Shown here: positions 23,201 to 33,828 of the stretch, piece by piece
Position numbering within the stretch: the stretch's first letter is position 1
Layout of the letters: each line of letters opens with the position of its first letter
Assembly (NCBI GenBank): GCA_010093485.1
Contig: MU001510.1
Span: 1,005,791-1,069,790 of the forward strand
Source: Karstenula rhodostoma CBS 690.94
Taxonomy: Eukaryota; Ascomycota; Dothideomycetes; Pleosporales; Didymosphaeriaceae
Reading direction: 5' to 3'
Length of the DNA stretch: 64,000 nt
Notes under the pieces: model-generated
Told to the model about the DNA's origin: nothing
Seen by the model: only the letters and a program-made list of their open reading frames with translations
Database searches by the model: none
Position numbers and translations under genes: made by a program

Positions 23201-24728
23201 ACGCATAATTAAAATAGCTGTCTACCAACGTGAGAATAATTCCAGCCCTGAGAAAGAAACCCTGCCGTTGCCAAGACAGCCAAACTGAACTTGCGTTGTT
23301 CTTCATTGCGATCACCCAATGCGTTCATATCAATTACTACTTATTTGATACGCCAAGAGGATCACAGTGTAGTACAGGTTGGGCCAAGTCTCCCTTCGGA
23401 CCGCCCGTGGATGGCACGATTACTTTCCGCTTGCACAAGCGTCACAAGCTCACTCTTGGCCTACTACAAACCACTCCCCTATGTCGGGATAAGGCATTCC
23501 AAAGTGCCATACCAGCTAGCTGCAGCACGCCGCGAGCTTGGCCATCCTGTCCGTGATCTTGTTGCATATTAACGTGAGACTCACACTTTCTAGATGCTTA
23601 TGCTTATGGAACCGCAGTATGCAATGAGGAACTGATCGACATACAACATGGGCGGGCATGCTCACTGCATATGCGCCGAGGCGGAAGCCTTCGGACGGAT
23701 GATCTGCAGTGGCTGCCTCGCTATGCACAACACCTTGTATGCCCTGTTGGCTAAATCTCGCTATCAATACGCTCCATGTTTCTCTTGATCGGCATCTGAC
23801 AGGACAGCCATTAGTGGAGCCCTCAATTGCCGGACTATGTGGAAGAGAAGTGGCTCTCCCGGACAAAAGATCATGCAACGAGCCTTGCATTTCGGTGCAT
23901 CTTCTAGTGGACCGGTACGAAGCGGCAAGAGTAATTTGTTCTACTCCAATTGATTGACTATGCCAACGCGGAGAACAGCACTCGTTCAGGACGTCCACCG
24001 GCACATCTCCCACAATCGAAAGAGCGCCGAAAGAATACTGCGACTAGCTGCTATAGCCCCAAGAACTGCAGTGCCCGTCTCGTACCACGGTGCAAGTGTT
24101 TGACAACCGTTCCGTGCCACCGTCCAGGACATGGTAGACGGCCAAACACAACAACTTGAGACATAACCCCGAGACATCTAAGACATGCCGTTGACATGGT
24201 GTCAGCATGTTGTCATGGTCCGTTCTGAGACTCGATGCGGTGAGCAGCCGTATGTACGGTACAAAACTGGATACGACCCTGGTCTCGCAGGCATGGTATA
24301 GAGACAGGGCTTGATCTGCCATCACGAATGGAGTGAATATGACCATCGCCCTCATGGCGCGAACGAGGGGGTCTTTTCAGCTTGACCGCGACCCAGCCGA
24401 ACTTACAGGCCAATCTTTGGCCTGCACAGATTTCGCATAATCGCAAACGCAGAGTGGCACTGTCGATGATGCTCCGGTCATTTCCGATAGGTGATCGTTG
24501 AACAATATACAGAACCACGCCCACGACGATCCCATGTCGGCTCGATTTGACAATGCTATATTGGCACCCATACATTTACAGGGCAAAGAATTCGATAGTG
24601 ACCTCGGGTTGAAAGATCTACGCAATGCTCGCGACGCTCCAGCCAAGATACGTCGCCCATGCACAAACGAACAGTAACGACTGAAATTATACGCACTCCC
24701 GAGAATCGACCTGACCACGTTCTACATC
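20299..24728. other. Long gene-poor stretch (4.4 kb)
   Basis: No convincing protein-coding gene is seen. The first 700 bases are the kinase 5' region with a low-complexity AGAGCC-type repeat (about 20868-20925). Positions 21000-21900 are C/T-rich on the plus strand, like a fungal 5' leader. Several splice-like signals occur (GTGAGT at 21851-21856, a polypyrimidine tract with CAG at about 22057-22070, GTGAGT at 22160-22165), so an unrecognised spliced transcript is possible. From 22.5 to 24.7 kb only short frames without family resemblance are found. Confidence 0.5.
20868..20925. repeat. Imperfect AGAGCC repeat
   Basis: An imperfect hexamer repeat (variants of AGAGCC and AAAGCC) lies about 600 bases upstream of the kinase start codon. 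It is simple-sequence DNA without other recognisable content. Confidence 0.6.
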
Positions 24729-25253
24729 TCAAAACCGAAACAGCACAATCTCATCCCACTGCACACACTCCCCCATAGTAAACGCATGCCTCCCCACCTT
24801 CTCCGCAAACCCAAAGCCCGCGTAAAACTTCTGCGCACGCAGATTCTCTTCCCACACCCCCAGCCACGCACCCTGGCTCTCCCCATCGCGCCGCACCACC
24901 TCCAGCGCATGCTCGAGCAATTTTCCCCCAATGCCGCGCCCGTGGTGCTCCGTCGCCACATACACGCGGTGAATCTCCACCAGCTTCAACTCCGGCGGCA
25001 GACACGGGTCCGATGTGCGGTGCTTTACCTGCAGGAACCCTGCGACTGCGCCGTCGGCAAGGCACGCGACGTAGAAGGAGTTCTCGCGGGTGTCTGAGAG
25101 CTCTGCGTGGATGACGGAGGGGGCATAGCTCGTGAGTAGGTAGGCTTGGAGGTCCTTTTCGGGCATCGAGTGCGCGAAGGAAGTGGTGAATGTGGCGCTG
25201 CCGATGGCGGCGATGGAGGGTGCGTCCGCGTGTGTGGCGGGGGTGATGGTCAT
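24729..25253 (-). CDS. GNAT-family N-acetyltransferase
   Basis: Intronless gene of 174 residues. It spans one GNAT domain: an N-terminal ITPATHADAPSIAAIG strand-helix, AGFLQVKHR, then LVEIHRVYVATEHHGRGIG, whose R-x-x-G-x-G segment is the acetyl-CoA pyrophosphate loop, and later WLGVWEENLRAQKFYAGFGF, the usual C-terminal motif with the Asn and Tyr found in many members. It should transfer an acetyl group from acetyl-CoA to an amine, but whether the acceptor is a protein, a small metabolite or a xenobiotic cannot be told. No signal peptide or membrane segment. The length is normal for a single-domain GNAT. Confidence 0.88.
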   Translation of the reverse strand: MTITPATHADAPSIAAIGSATFTTSFAHSMPEKDLQAYLLTSYAPSVIHAELSDTRENSFYVACLADGAVAGFLQVKHRTSDPCLPPELKLVEIHRVYVATEHHGRGIGGKLLEHALEVVRRDGESQGAWLGVWEENLRAQKFYAGFGFAEKVGRHAFTMGECVQWDEIVLFRF

Positions 25254-25903
25254 TTCTTGCTTTGGTGGTGGTGACGGGGATATGATTTTTGTTGTTAAGG
25301 GGCGTTGTGCGGTGCTGGTATGATGATAACGAAGTGCTATTTGTGTTCTTATACCGTGTTAGTTGTTACGTGGTATTCTTGCTTTGACGGGGTTTGGCGA
25401 TGCTATGACATGCGTAGGGCGTGGAGGAGGAAAGTGAGATACGATAGCAAGGGGTGGAGATGCGCGATGTGTGCTTTGCTGCCTAAATTGAGATGCGCAG
25501 TTCTTGACGAGAACGCTCTCTCCGAAATGATTATACTGCGCATTGTAATGCATACATGGTGTAGCTGTGGAGCCGGACGTAGGCTGCGTCCTAGAAACGA
25601 TTAGTGGTAAAAGACTCGAACTCAAGAAGTTTAGAGGACCGTCTCTCTTCGCACCTGCCAGCGCAAAAGAAGCAAAGGGGGAGTTTTATCTTCGTGATCT
25701 ATTAACGAACAAATATGTAGTAGACGGGATCGCACTGTCGTGATAACCCAGGGTCATGACGCTATCTACATCGGGGTTTAGCCATAAATCCGAAAACCGT
25801 CATACTACATCCCACTTCGTTCCACTGCATTTGACGGTCGTCTTATTGATAGAAAGGCTGTGAACTACCAGCGTTCGTTTTTCAAACAAAGACTCACAGC
25901 AAA
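25254..25903. other. Intergenic between divergent genes
   Basis: This is the divergent promoter region of the GNAT and aldo-keto reductase genes. A B-box-like sequence (GAGTTCGAGTC on the minus strand, about 25611-25621) was examined as a tRNA and not accepted. Nothing else is seen. Confidence 0.5.
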
Positions 25904-27009
25904 ATGGCGACGAAAACCCCACAGCGCAAAATCGGAGAGGACAATGTCTCTGCCCAAGGACTCGGCTGTATGGGAATGACATTCGCATACACGAGTTTTG
26001 GAGGCTACAACGACAGCGAGTCGCTCGAGGTCCTGACCCGCGCAGCGGACCTGGGCATCACGTTCTGGGACACCAGCGACATGTACAGCTATCATCACTT
26101 CGTCACATTCGAACCCCGCTGATGAGCGTCCCGTACAGCTATGGCCCCCACACAAATGAGAAGCTACTTGGCCGCTGGTTCGCGCAGACAGGACGTCGCA
26201 AGGAGATCTTCCTCGCGAGCAAATTCGGCAACCTCATCGACGCCGACGGCAAACACGCCGTCCGCGGCGACGCCGAGTACGTCAGGGAAGCCTGCGCAGC
26301 CAGCCTCGAGCGCCTGGGCGTCGACACCATCGACCTCTACTACCAGCACCGCGTCGACACCACCGTCCCCATCGAAGAAACCGTCGCCGCCATGGCCCAG
26401 CTCAAAGAACAAGGCAAAATCCGCTACCTAGGCCTCTCCGAGTGTTCCGCCGCGACCCTGCGCCGCGCCCACGCCGTCCACCCCATCGCCGCAGCCCAGA
26501 TGGAGTACTCTCCCTTCGCGCTGGAAATCGAGTCCGAGCAGACGGCCTTCCTGGCCACCGCGCGCGAGCTCGGCGTCAAAATCATCGCCTACTCGCCCCT
26601 CGGAAGAGGCTTCCTGACAAACACCATCACCAGCCGCGCCGACTTGGATCCCTCCGACAACCGCCTCAACCACCCGCGCTTCAGCGACGCGCACTTCGCC
26701 GACAATTTCAAGCTCGTGCGCACGTTGGCGGGTATTGCAGAGGAAAAGGGGTGCACGGCGGGCCAGCTGGCGCTCGCGTGGGTCGCGGCCCAGGGCGAGG
26801 ATGTGATTCCTATCCCTGGGACGAAGCGCGTGAAGTATCTCGAGGAGAATGCTGCGGCAGCTAGGATTGCGCTGTCGGGTGAGGAGGAGAAGAGGATTCG
26901 GAAGGCGATTGAGAGTGTGGGGGGCATGAAGGGGGAGAGGTATCCGCCGGCGTTGATGGCGAAGTGTTTTGGGGATAGTCCCGAGTTGACGAGAACTAAG
27001 AAATCTTAG
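25904..27009 (+). CDS. Aldo-keto reductase
   Basis: Two exons, 25904-26082 and 26139-27009, over a 56 bp intron whose ends repeat GTACAG, give 349 residues. The splice yields DTSDIYGPHTNEKLLGRW, which restores the family motif around the catalytic Tyr. The tetrad is present: Asp and Tyr in that motif, Lys in FLASKFGN, His in LYYQHRVD. Further marks are GLGCMGMTFAY at the start of the barrel, YSPLGRGFL, and the cofactor segment IPIPGTKRVKYLEEN near the end, which binds the NADPH phosphate. It is closest in style to the fungal yakc/pyridoxal-reductase-like AKRs, cytosolic NADPH-dependent carbonyl reductases. The substrate is unknown. It lies divergent from the GNAT gene. Confidence 0.92.
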
Positions 27010-27676
27010 AGTCATGGTGGTATGGTGGTATGGTTGGTTGTATGCTTGTCGGCTGTGGCTAGGGTGCGGGTGCGGGTGCAAAGCCAGTGTCGGTTAAGAC
27101 GGGGTGGTGTATGTCTCAGATAAACGAGAACGAGCCTCTCCTCTCCTTCCGCAAAAAAGATGGATTCACTTTGCACCCGGTAGTTTGCCTAGATTAGGAA
27201 ACGTTTTTCAACGCCAGACGTGAAGCTCCAGTGATGATTGCTAAGCCTGAGCTACAGCACTGGTAGTGTCGTATCTCAATGGGTTATAACCCGATGAACA
27301 CCTCTGATTCATAATCTTCTGAACCCCAGTTCTTTCACGCCCAACTTCAAAGAAACAAAGATCTATGGTCACGCGTAACACCATTTCTTCGGGGCTCAAG
27401 CGCTCGAGCCGGCAATGCTAAAGAGGTGGAAGTCCCTAACCTGATCAACACGTCGTCAGTCACCTACAAGTTTCTCAACCTAGAGCGACCGAGCAGGATT
27501 GTAGTATACCGAAATGGTAACATTCCCTTTGTGAAGCGCGATTCAGTTGTAGTTGAAGTGAGTCACGCGTCCAGTTCACCAACGCAGTGCCTTCACCTTC
27601 ACCCTTCACCAAGCACGTGTCACTCCAATTCGAGCAAGCGCAGCGCTAAACCCCCCACTAGCGCCGTCGCCGCAGC

Positions 27677-27683
27677 TATAAAA
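27677..27683 (+). promoter_or_regulatory. TATA box of unassigned transcript
   Basis: TATAAAA lies in an otherwise GC-rich context, about 40 bases before a pyrimidine-rich run ending in a GTGAGT donor-like sequence. That is the usual layout of a strong RNA polymerase II start followed by a short first exon. No coding frame follows, so the transcript, if real, is unassigned. Confidence 0.35.
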
Positions 27684-28088
27684 ACCCCGCCCTCGCGCTC
27701 CCAGTCCCCTCTCTCTACCCACGGTGAGTTCCCTTCCCAAGAGCCCCTGTCCATCTCCGGCTCTTGAAGACTGTTCAGCACCGGGCTGTCCAGTGCAGGT
27801 CCGCCCGTGTCTTGAGCGCCTGACACACCTGCGCAGCCGGCCCGAGCCCGCGCTGTCCGCCAAACGCATATCGCAGCGCTTTGAAGGCTGCACCAGACCC
27901 CGTGGTCGCAGCGCAGGTTCCTCAAGGTCTGTCGGAGGGATCTCTGATCCCGTCGCGTTGCGCCCTCTATATACCTCCCGGTGGTCTACGTGACCTAGAT
28001 ACAGCATATTCACACGGACACGCCTGCAGGGACGACCTCGTTTCGTCCCACTCCCAAGAGGTTCGGTTGACGGCCATACATCTTGATG

Positions 28089-28125
28089 CTGCCGCTCCCT
28101 TCTTCCGGCGGTGCTGGAGCGGCAG
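28089..28125. other. Perfect 10 bp GC-rich stem-loop
   Basis: CTGCCGCTCC at 28089-28098 is the exact inverted repeat of 28116-28125, with a 17-base loop. A second short pairing, GCAGG at 28139-28143 with CCTGC at 28165-28169, follows closely. It may be a piece of a structured RNA, but it matches no RNA family I recognise. Confidence 0.4.
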
Positions 28126-29762
28126 GCGGGTTATCGGTGCAGGTTCGTTCGGTTAACCGGGCAGCCTGCATCTAGAGTCATCCTGCGCGGTGAGCGGATG
28201 CGCCTGCGGCGTGGGCTTGACTGCATAGTTTTAAATGGAGAACAGGTTGCCATGGTCCAGGGCCAAAACCCTGAAGAGTCGCGAAAAAGCGAAGTACCGA
28301 CTGGGCTGGGAAGCGCGAGCTGAGCCCCCAATGCATTTTCTGGCAGTGAAGCGAATGCTGAGCCAGAGAGCGAAGACTACGCTCAGCCCTCATCGGGCAG
28401 CTCTCGTGGAGGGTCTCCCTCCCCGAGGAATTATTGGATCAAACACATACTATTTTTCATTGGCGGTTTCGGCGATGCTGAAGCGTTGAGGAAGAGTTTC
28501 CTTTGTAGGAAGTTCTTATACGAAGACGCAGCGGCGATGGGCAGTCTTGCTGGGTGGCTTCATGGTGGGGGAATATGACATACGGATTGAAGAACGGCAA
28601 CTTGGTTGATAGTAAGACGAGGACTTTACACGGACAGGCGGGGCCATGCTTTGCACTGTACCATACGGTACTGCAGGTTTAGTTCTTGCACCCACAAACC
28701 CACCCGGCGGTCTTACACAAACGGCATCTTCTCAGACCCCAGCGTGGTTCTTTGAGTACGTGACACGGTATGCCAATCAAGGCGCGTGCCTGTGTGGGCT
28801 GCCTAACATAAAACGAAGCAGTATCCTGTTGTAACCACACCTACTACCTACCTTGCTTTCAGCTTTCGCTTCCCCCACCGGCGAGACTCCCTCGATCAAT
28901 ACGTACACCCTCTAACCGCCCGCACGGCGCCATGCGAGGACTACCCACCACACCCATCTAGCCCCCCCCTTTCTGAACCTCACATAACAACCATCTCCAC
29001 AAGTTAATACAGCGCTGCTTTCTCACAGCCGTCCCTCATAATACTAGCGTACCTGTTCTAACGCGAGTATACAACGATCAGGAGAAGAAGAACTTTCATT
29101 GCGCACCATAGTGTCAAGCATCTCTCTATCACCGGCTTGGGGACTTACAACGCGTATCGTATGTAGTGGCAGGTATTTCTTCTGCCAGACTAGCTTTCAT
29201 ACCGATTTCCATACTAAGTGCCATACCAAGCTCAACCAAGAATTAAAAGATGCGTTATAGGACATGGCGAAGTTTCCACCGAAGTGTATAGCGCATGAAT
29301 ATTACCTGATCAGGGAAGATCAAATGGAGCAAGAAGTTTCGGTGCAGATGTGGATTGCGGAGGCTGTTCGACACGTAAATACCAAAACAAGGCACGGTCG
29401 TCATCACATCGACTACCTGTGTGATATACCAGAAAGCCAGTCGGTAGAGAGTTACCACTTTTTTTGTCTTTGCCGTTTTTAAAAGCCACATGTAACAATG
29501 CATACATGTTTTTAATTTATCCACGAGACTCTCCCCCATCCACAATCTTAGCTGGTCTGACCAGCCACACGTGATTTTACCAGCCGAGTCAACTCTCCTG
29601 TATTGCAGAGAAGGTGAACGTTTAGTATGTGTTTTCCAATTGATACTCGATCTCATTTCATATAGAGCAGCGCCGAGGATCCGAGAACGGTATATCGCGG
29701 TCTTTACGACCGACTATATCTACGCTCGACTATGCTGACAACGCCGCTTTGAGTGATCCGAC

Positions 29763-31766
29763 CTAACCTTTCTCTAACAGATCGTCCACCCAGCCCATAA
29801 CGTCACGACCATCCTCGCAGACCCTCCTATACTCCAAGAGCAGTCGAAGAAGGTACACCAGCATGTCTTCCCTTCGCAGAACCTTCTCCGCCCACTGTTT
29901 GCCCTGCATTGCGATCCTCCTCGCCTGCTCATCATGCCCACCCTCCATGATCACCACGCCACCGTTGTCTACCCCATCGTCCTTGCCCATCCACCCCACA
30001 AAGTACGCTAGTATGCCGTACAGATCCACGAACGAGTTCTGCATCGGGACGAAGTGGTACCACGGTACGAGACGCGAGTCATGCCACTCTGCGAACAGCG
30101 TCGCTTTGATAGGCACGGAAGTGGAGCGCAGGAACGCGAGGTAGCGACCTGAGAAGCCATTGCCGTCGATATCGGGGAGGTATTTGGCGGCGAATTGTTT
30201 GTTCATGGGGACCTTCTTTGCGGTCTTGTAGTATGGTGTTGCGTGTGCACACTCGTTTTCGCTGCCTATCGTGCATTGCAGCTCGGTGAATGCTACGTCG
30301 GAGATAGCATCGATCCAGCGGGAAAGTTCGAAATGGTTGTGAGGCGTGTATACGCGCGATCGGTACGGAGGTAGGTGGAAAGTTTGTGGTGCGGACACAG
30401 AGCGAACTGCCGATGCGTTCATGAGCTCGACGAAGCGGTGGCGGTGGAATTGCCTCCAATTCTCAGGTGTATTACCTCCGCCTGAGGAGATCCCTCGCCA
30501 TACGACCCTGGTGATCTTCTTGTCCCAAGTTGGTCCGTGGGAGTTCCCGGTTGCATAATCGGATTTGGACTGCCAGTACGCGAAGGCGGGAAGGAGGATG
30601 TCATTGTTCTATAAAAAGGTTCAGCTGGGTTTAATTCAACCAATGAAAAGATGGTACCCGATGGGGAATGTTTTTACCATTGAAAACTTGCTAGAGCTGA
30701 ACATAGGTATCAACGTCTGACTTGTAGACTGGCTCAAAGGAGCAATCAAAGCGCCGTGCGAAGACGCGAGTTCTGGTTGCAGGCATGGATCTTTCGCTCG
30801 CGTCCAATTCGATACAAATCCTTCGTACGTGAACGGTGTTGGGCTGTTGACAGGCCTTGACAAGTTGGTGGGCACGGAAATGTTTGGGGACGGCGCATCA
30901 CGGGCGCAACCAGCGCGGACTAAATCCCAATACGGGCTCTCGTGAGAAAACGTAGGTTCATCGTGCTCGATCGTCTCGCTGTCAATGTCCAGAGAAGCGA
31001 AGTCCTTCACGACTTCGTGTGCGGGCTGCTGCTGACGGGCTGCTGCCGCTGTCTCGGTATAACTCGAGATGTCTTCCCATGAGACTGCGACGCGCGGCTC
31101 GTCCAGCATGTTCAGCGGCAGATCTAGGTCTGGCAGCTTGTCTTGGATCTTCTGTACCATGTCTATCCATTGATCAAGCCGTTTTCGATCACCCTTTCTT
31201 GTTCGCACCTTCCTGTTCCGTACGACGATTCTGTTGGGCAGTTGTCTAGCTTGCTGGCGTATCTGCTTCGCAGGTACACTCCAGAATGGGCCCAGGTCAT
31301 CGTAGATGCGATCGAAGAAGTCTTCGACCAGCACCGCATCGTGCGCGCTTGCGAAAGAGTGCCATACGTCGAAGCCAGGCGGAGGGTGCCGCCCGCGTCG
31401 TTCGCGATACGCGCTGGCGGAGTCGGTCAGAGTCGTCGTTTGTTTAGACAGCAACGAGTGTAGTGTAGTTGTGGCATTCGCGATGAGGTCGTCGATAGGG
31501 TGGTGACGCGGCGAACCGACTCCAACAACAATCTTGCTCGGTACCGGCGTGTGGGCCCAAAGGTGGTAGAGACTGGAGGCGACAGCTATGAACACCAGTG
31601 CGCAGAGAAACTTCAACAGGCGTCCACGGGTTCCTTGCCGCTGCCATCCACGGGTTCCATGCCGCTGCCATCCACGAAGAATTGCCGAGTTTGCTACTGG
31701 ACCCCAAGGATTGAGCATGCGAGGGTTGCAGCGTAACATTGATGAAGGAAAGTCGGGGTAACTCAT
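29763..31766 (-). CDS. GT90 (CAP10-like) glycosyltransferase, type II membrane protein
   Basis: Two exons, 31766-30678 and 30608-29763, with a 69 bp intron, give 644 residues from the ATG at 31766. A short basic cytosolic tail, GWQRHGTRGWQRQGTRGR, leads into one membrane helix (LLKFLCALVFIAVASSLYHL), then a lumenal stem and catalytic domain, as expected for a Golgi enzyme. The GT90 region shows FSMNNDILLPAFAYW across the splice, VVWRGISSGGG, a segment with KYLPDIDGNGFSGRYLAFL, and STSVPIKATLFAEWHDSRLVPW followed by HFVPMQNSFVDLYGIL. GT90 enzymes transfer xylose or glucose in fungal capsule, wall glycan or glycoprotein synthesis. The tail contains a 24-base tandem duplication at 31624-31671. 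Donor and acceptor sugars are not known here. Confidence 0.9.
31624..31671. repeat. 24-base tandem duplication inside GT90 gene
   Basis: Two copies of a 24-base unit, 31624-31647 and 31648-31671, differ at one position. They encode the repeated GWQRxGTR in the cytosolic tail just before the membrane helix, and being a multiple of three they keep the frame. Confidence 0.85.
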
Positions 31767-33828
31767 AGGTCGTAGAAGGGGATGAGCAACATGATACCAA
31801 GGTGCAAGTGTGTTGATTCTGGTGAGTGGCTGCCTGTTGTGTTGCTGGGTGACAAACGGAAGGCACGAGGGAGCCTTGGAAGTGCGAGCGCCCCGTGGAA
31901 CGTCGCTCGTAAAATGTGGCACCGTGAAGTGGCACCAAGAAGGTGCGCCGTGTTGTCCCAAGCACTCTGACGTCAGACATCCAATTTCTCAAGTAGATGG
32001 ATGCAGGTCCTGGTGCTGGTCGTTCGCCGCAAAGAAATCATGGATTGGTTGGCCGTGTTATCAATCCTGGTGAGAGCGATACCGCCCGCTCCGCTACACA
32101 GCCTCCCGACTAGCGCTTTGTGTATTACTCATGTAGTCTGGGATACTACATGTAATAATTTGTGGACCGACCCAGTTCTTAGGCGAATCAACTCAAAAGG
32201 AATCAATCGTAAATCGGGTATAACACCTGCACGGTGGCGGCCACGTGGAAGGGGGCATTGTCCCAGGAGATCAATTCCTGAGACGTCTGATTGCTGATCG
32301 TAGGCGGGGACCAAGATCAGTCTTCCAAGCCTTGGATACTGGATGGGTATGATTGATGTTTGGCATACCTGCTCGGGTGTTACTAAGATGCGAAGCCAGA
32401 AACCTTTGCCTATGTCGACAGCTCATCAAACGCACAGACAACACATGAAACCATCTCTTTCGTACGGTATACTCTGCGCGACTCCAGTCGGGCCACTCGT
32501 TCGAGACGCCGGCGGGAAGCTGTATACAACGGGACGTTTCTGCGAATGTAGGGATCATGTCCATGCTGCAATCGAATTTCACGGTTTTATGAGCTAAAGG
32601 TATATCCCGGCCATGATGATTTTGTCTCGACATGGGTCAACTTTCGCCGGGGCCAAGGATGATGGGTAGTCTAGTAGTCGATCGCATTGAGATGAAAGTG
32701 GCGGTAGAAGAATGGATAAGATGCCGACTAGCCATTGTCACGGAAGCGCGTGCAATGGTGATGTGACTCGGATCCTATGTGTGTCAGGGGTTGTGTGAAG
32801 AATGTCACCGAGGAGGGTGATGTTCAAGAAGAAGGCGCGAAGGGGCATGTCTCGTCTCGAATAGGAAAGCGGCTCGCCCGAAAGCAATGTTTGATCTGAT
32901 TCGTACAAATTAAGCAGACAACAGTGTTCCTACAAGACTGCATATAGAAAGCATACCAGGCCTCACTAACTAGAGTAGCCAACGGTTTCCCTTCGTCTTA
33001 GTAACGTATCGAGAGGTCTCCGGTCTGAACGAATGCAATCCATCCGTAGCACTGACACAACGCAGCTTGCGACAGACGATCAACTCGGCCGGTGTAGCTA
33101 AGGAAAACTTGCGCTGTGACAGCTTCGACGTGGCATGCTGTCCCTGGAGGCATCGCGGGGGTGGGAGTGGAATCGTCATCCCGTTGGCGGAGAGGTTGCT
33201 CCAATTCACCGATTGCCTCCAGTCATGCGACGGACCTCGAGCGACTGACCATGTGCCCAATCCGGCAGGTACCTACCCCGCGCGAAACAGCTTATTTGGG
33301 CGGCAGGAGCGAGCGGCAGCCTTCTAGACAATGTGCATTCGGGAAGTCGCGAGTCGCTCCGAGGAAGCCGCCTCGTGCAGATTTACCCGGCGCGGGATCG
33401 AGGCTCTTTTGTGCATCGGACAAGCGCTCGCCTTTGAATACTGCACCGGGCCGAGCTGGAGAAGGGACACGATGCGTACGAGTAGGCGGCAGCAGACACG
33501 GAGCACGTTCCGCAGTCTGCGCCGTGATGCCGCTTCCCCGCACCCCACAATCCTGCAGACTGACAAGCGACACGGCAAAACACGACCCACAGTCTCGCGT
33601 GACGCGTGGAGGACCGCGGCCGAAGGGTACCCGTATCATGTACCTGGCCTCGCAGACGAGCCACCTATCCTGACTCAACACTCAACACTCAACACTCAAC
33701 ACTCAACACTCACCCTCCGTACTCTCACTTGTTGCTTGCGGACGACGCGTTCGCTGTCCAGTGAAGCAGATGCGGGTCCTGGAGCTCTCCACTAGCTCGC
33801 CTACCTGCCTAACCCGCCCCCATCCAGC
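31767..33828. other. Divergent intergenic region
   Basis: About 2 kb separate the divergent GT90 and transhydrogenase genes. Frames here are short or low in coding character. The right end contains the heptamer repeat listed separately. No gene is seen. Confidence 0.5.
33672..33713. repeat. ACTCAAC heptamer repeat
   Basis: Five exact copies of ACTCAAC and a partial sixth stand in tandem, about 115 bases upstream of the transhydrogenase start codon, so in its probable promoter or 5' leader. Confidence 0.85.

Larger units (their letters stand above)
27010..29762. other. Gene-poor region with possible RNA gene
   Basis: No protein gene is supported in these 2.75 kb. A TATAAAA box at about 27677-27683 is followed by a C/T-rich start region, a GTGAGT donor-like site at 27723-27728, and further on a perfect 10 bp stem-loop (28089-28098 with 28116-28125). 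These could belong to a non-coding transcript. The rest is without features; the short frames at 28.6-29.7 kb resemble nothing known. Confidence 0.45.

Noticed and set aside
25600..25700. tRNA gene on the minus strand around GAGTTCGAGTC
   Set aside because: The B-box-like part is there, but the T-stem does not pair, no matching 5' acceptor strand lies about 70 bases upstream and no anticodon arm can be drawn.
29255..29656. Minus-strand frame of 133 codons downstream of the GT90 gene
   Set aside because: Composition and lack of any motif suggest chance; it is not a continuation of the GT90 gene, whose stop is clear.
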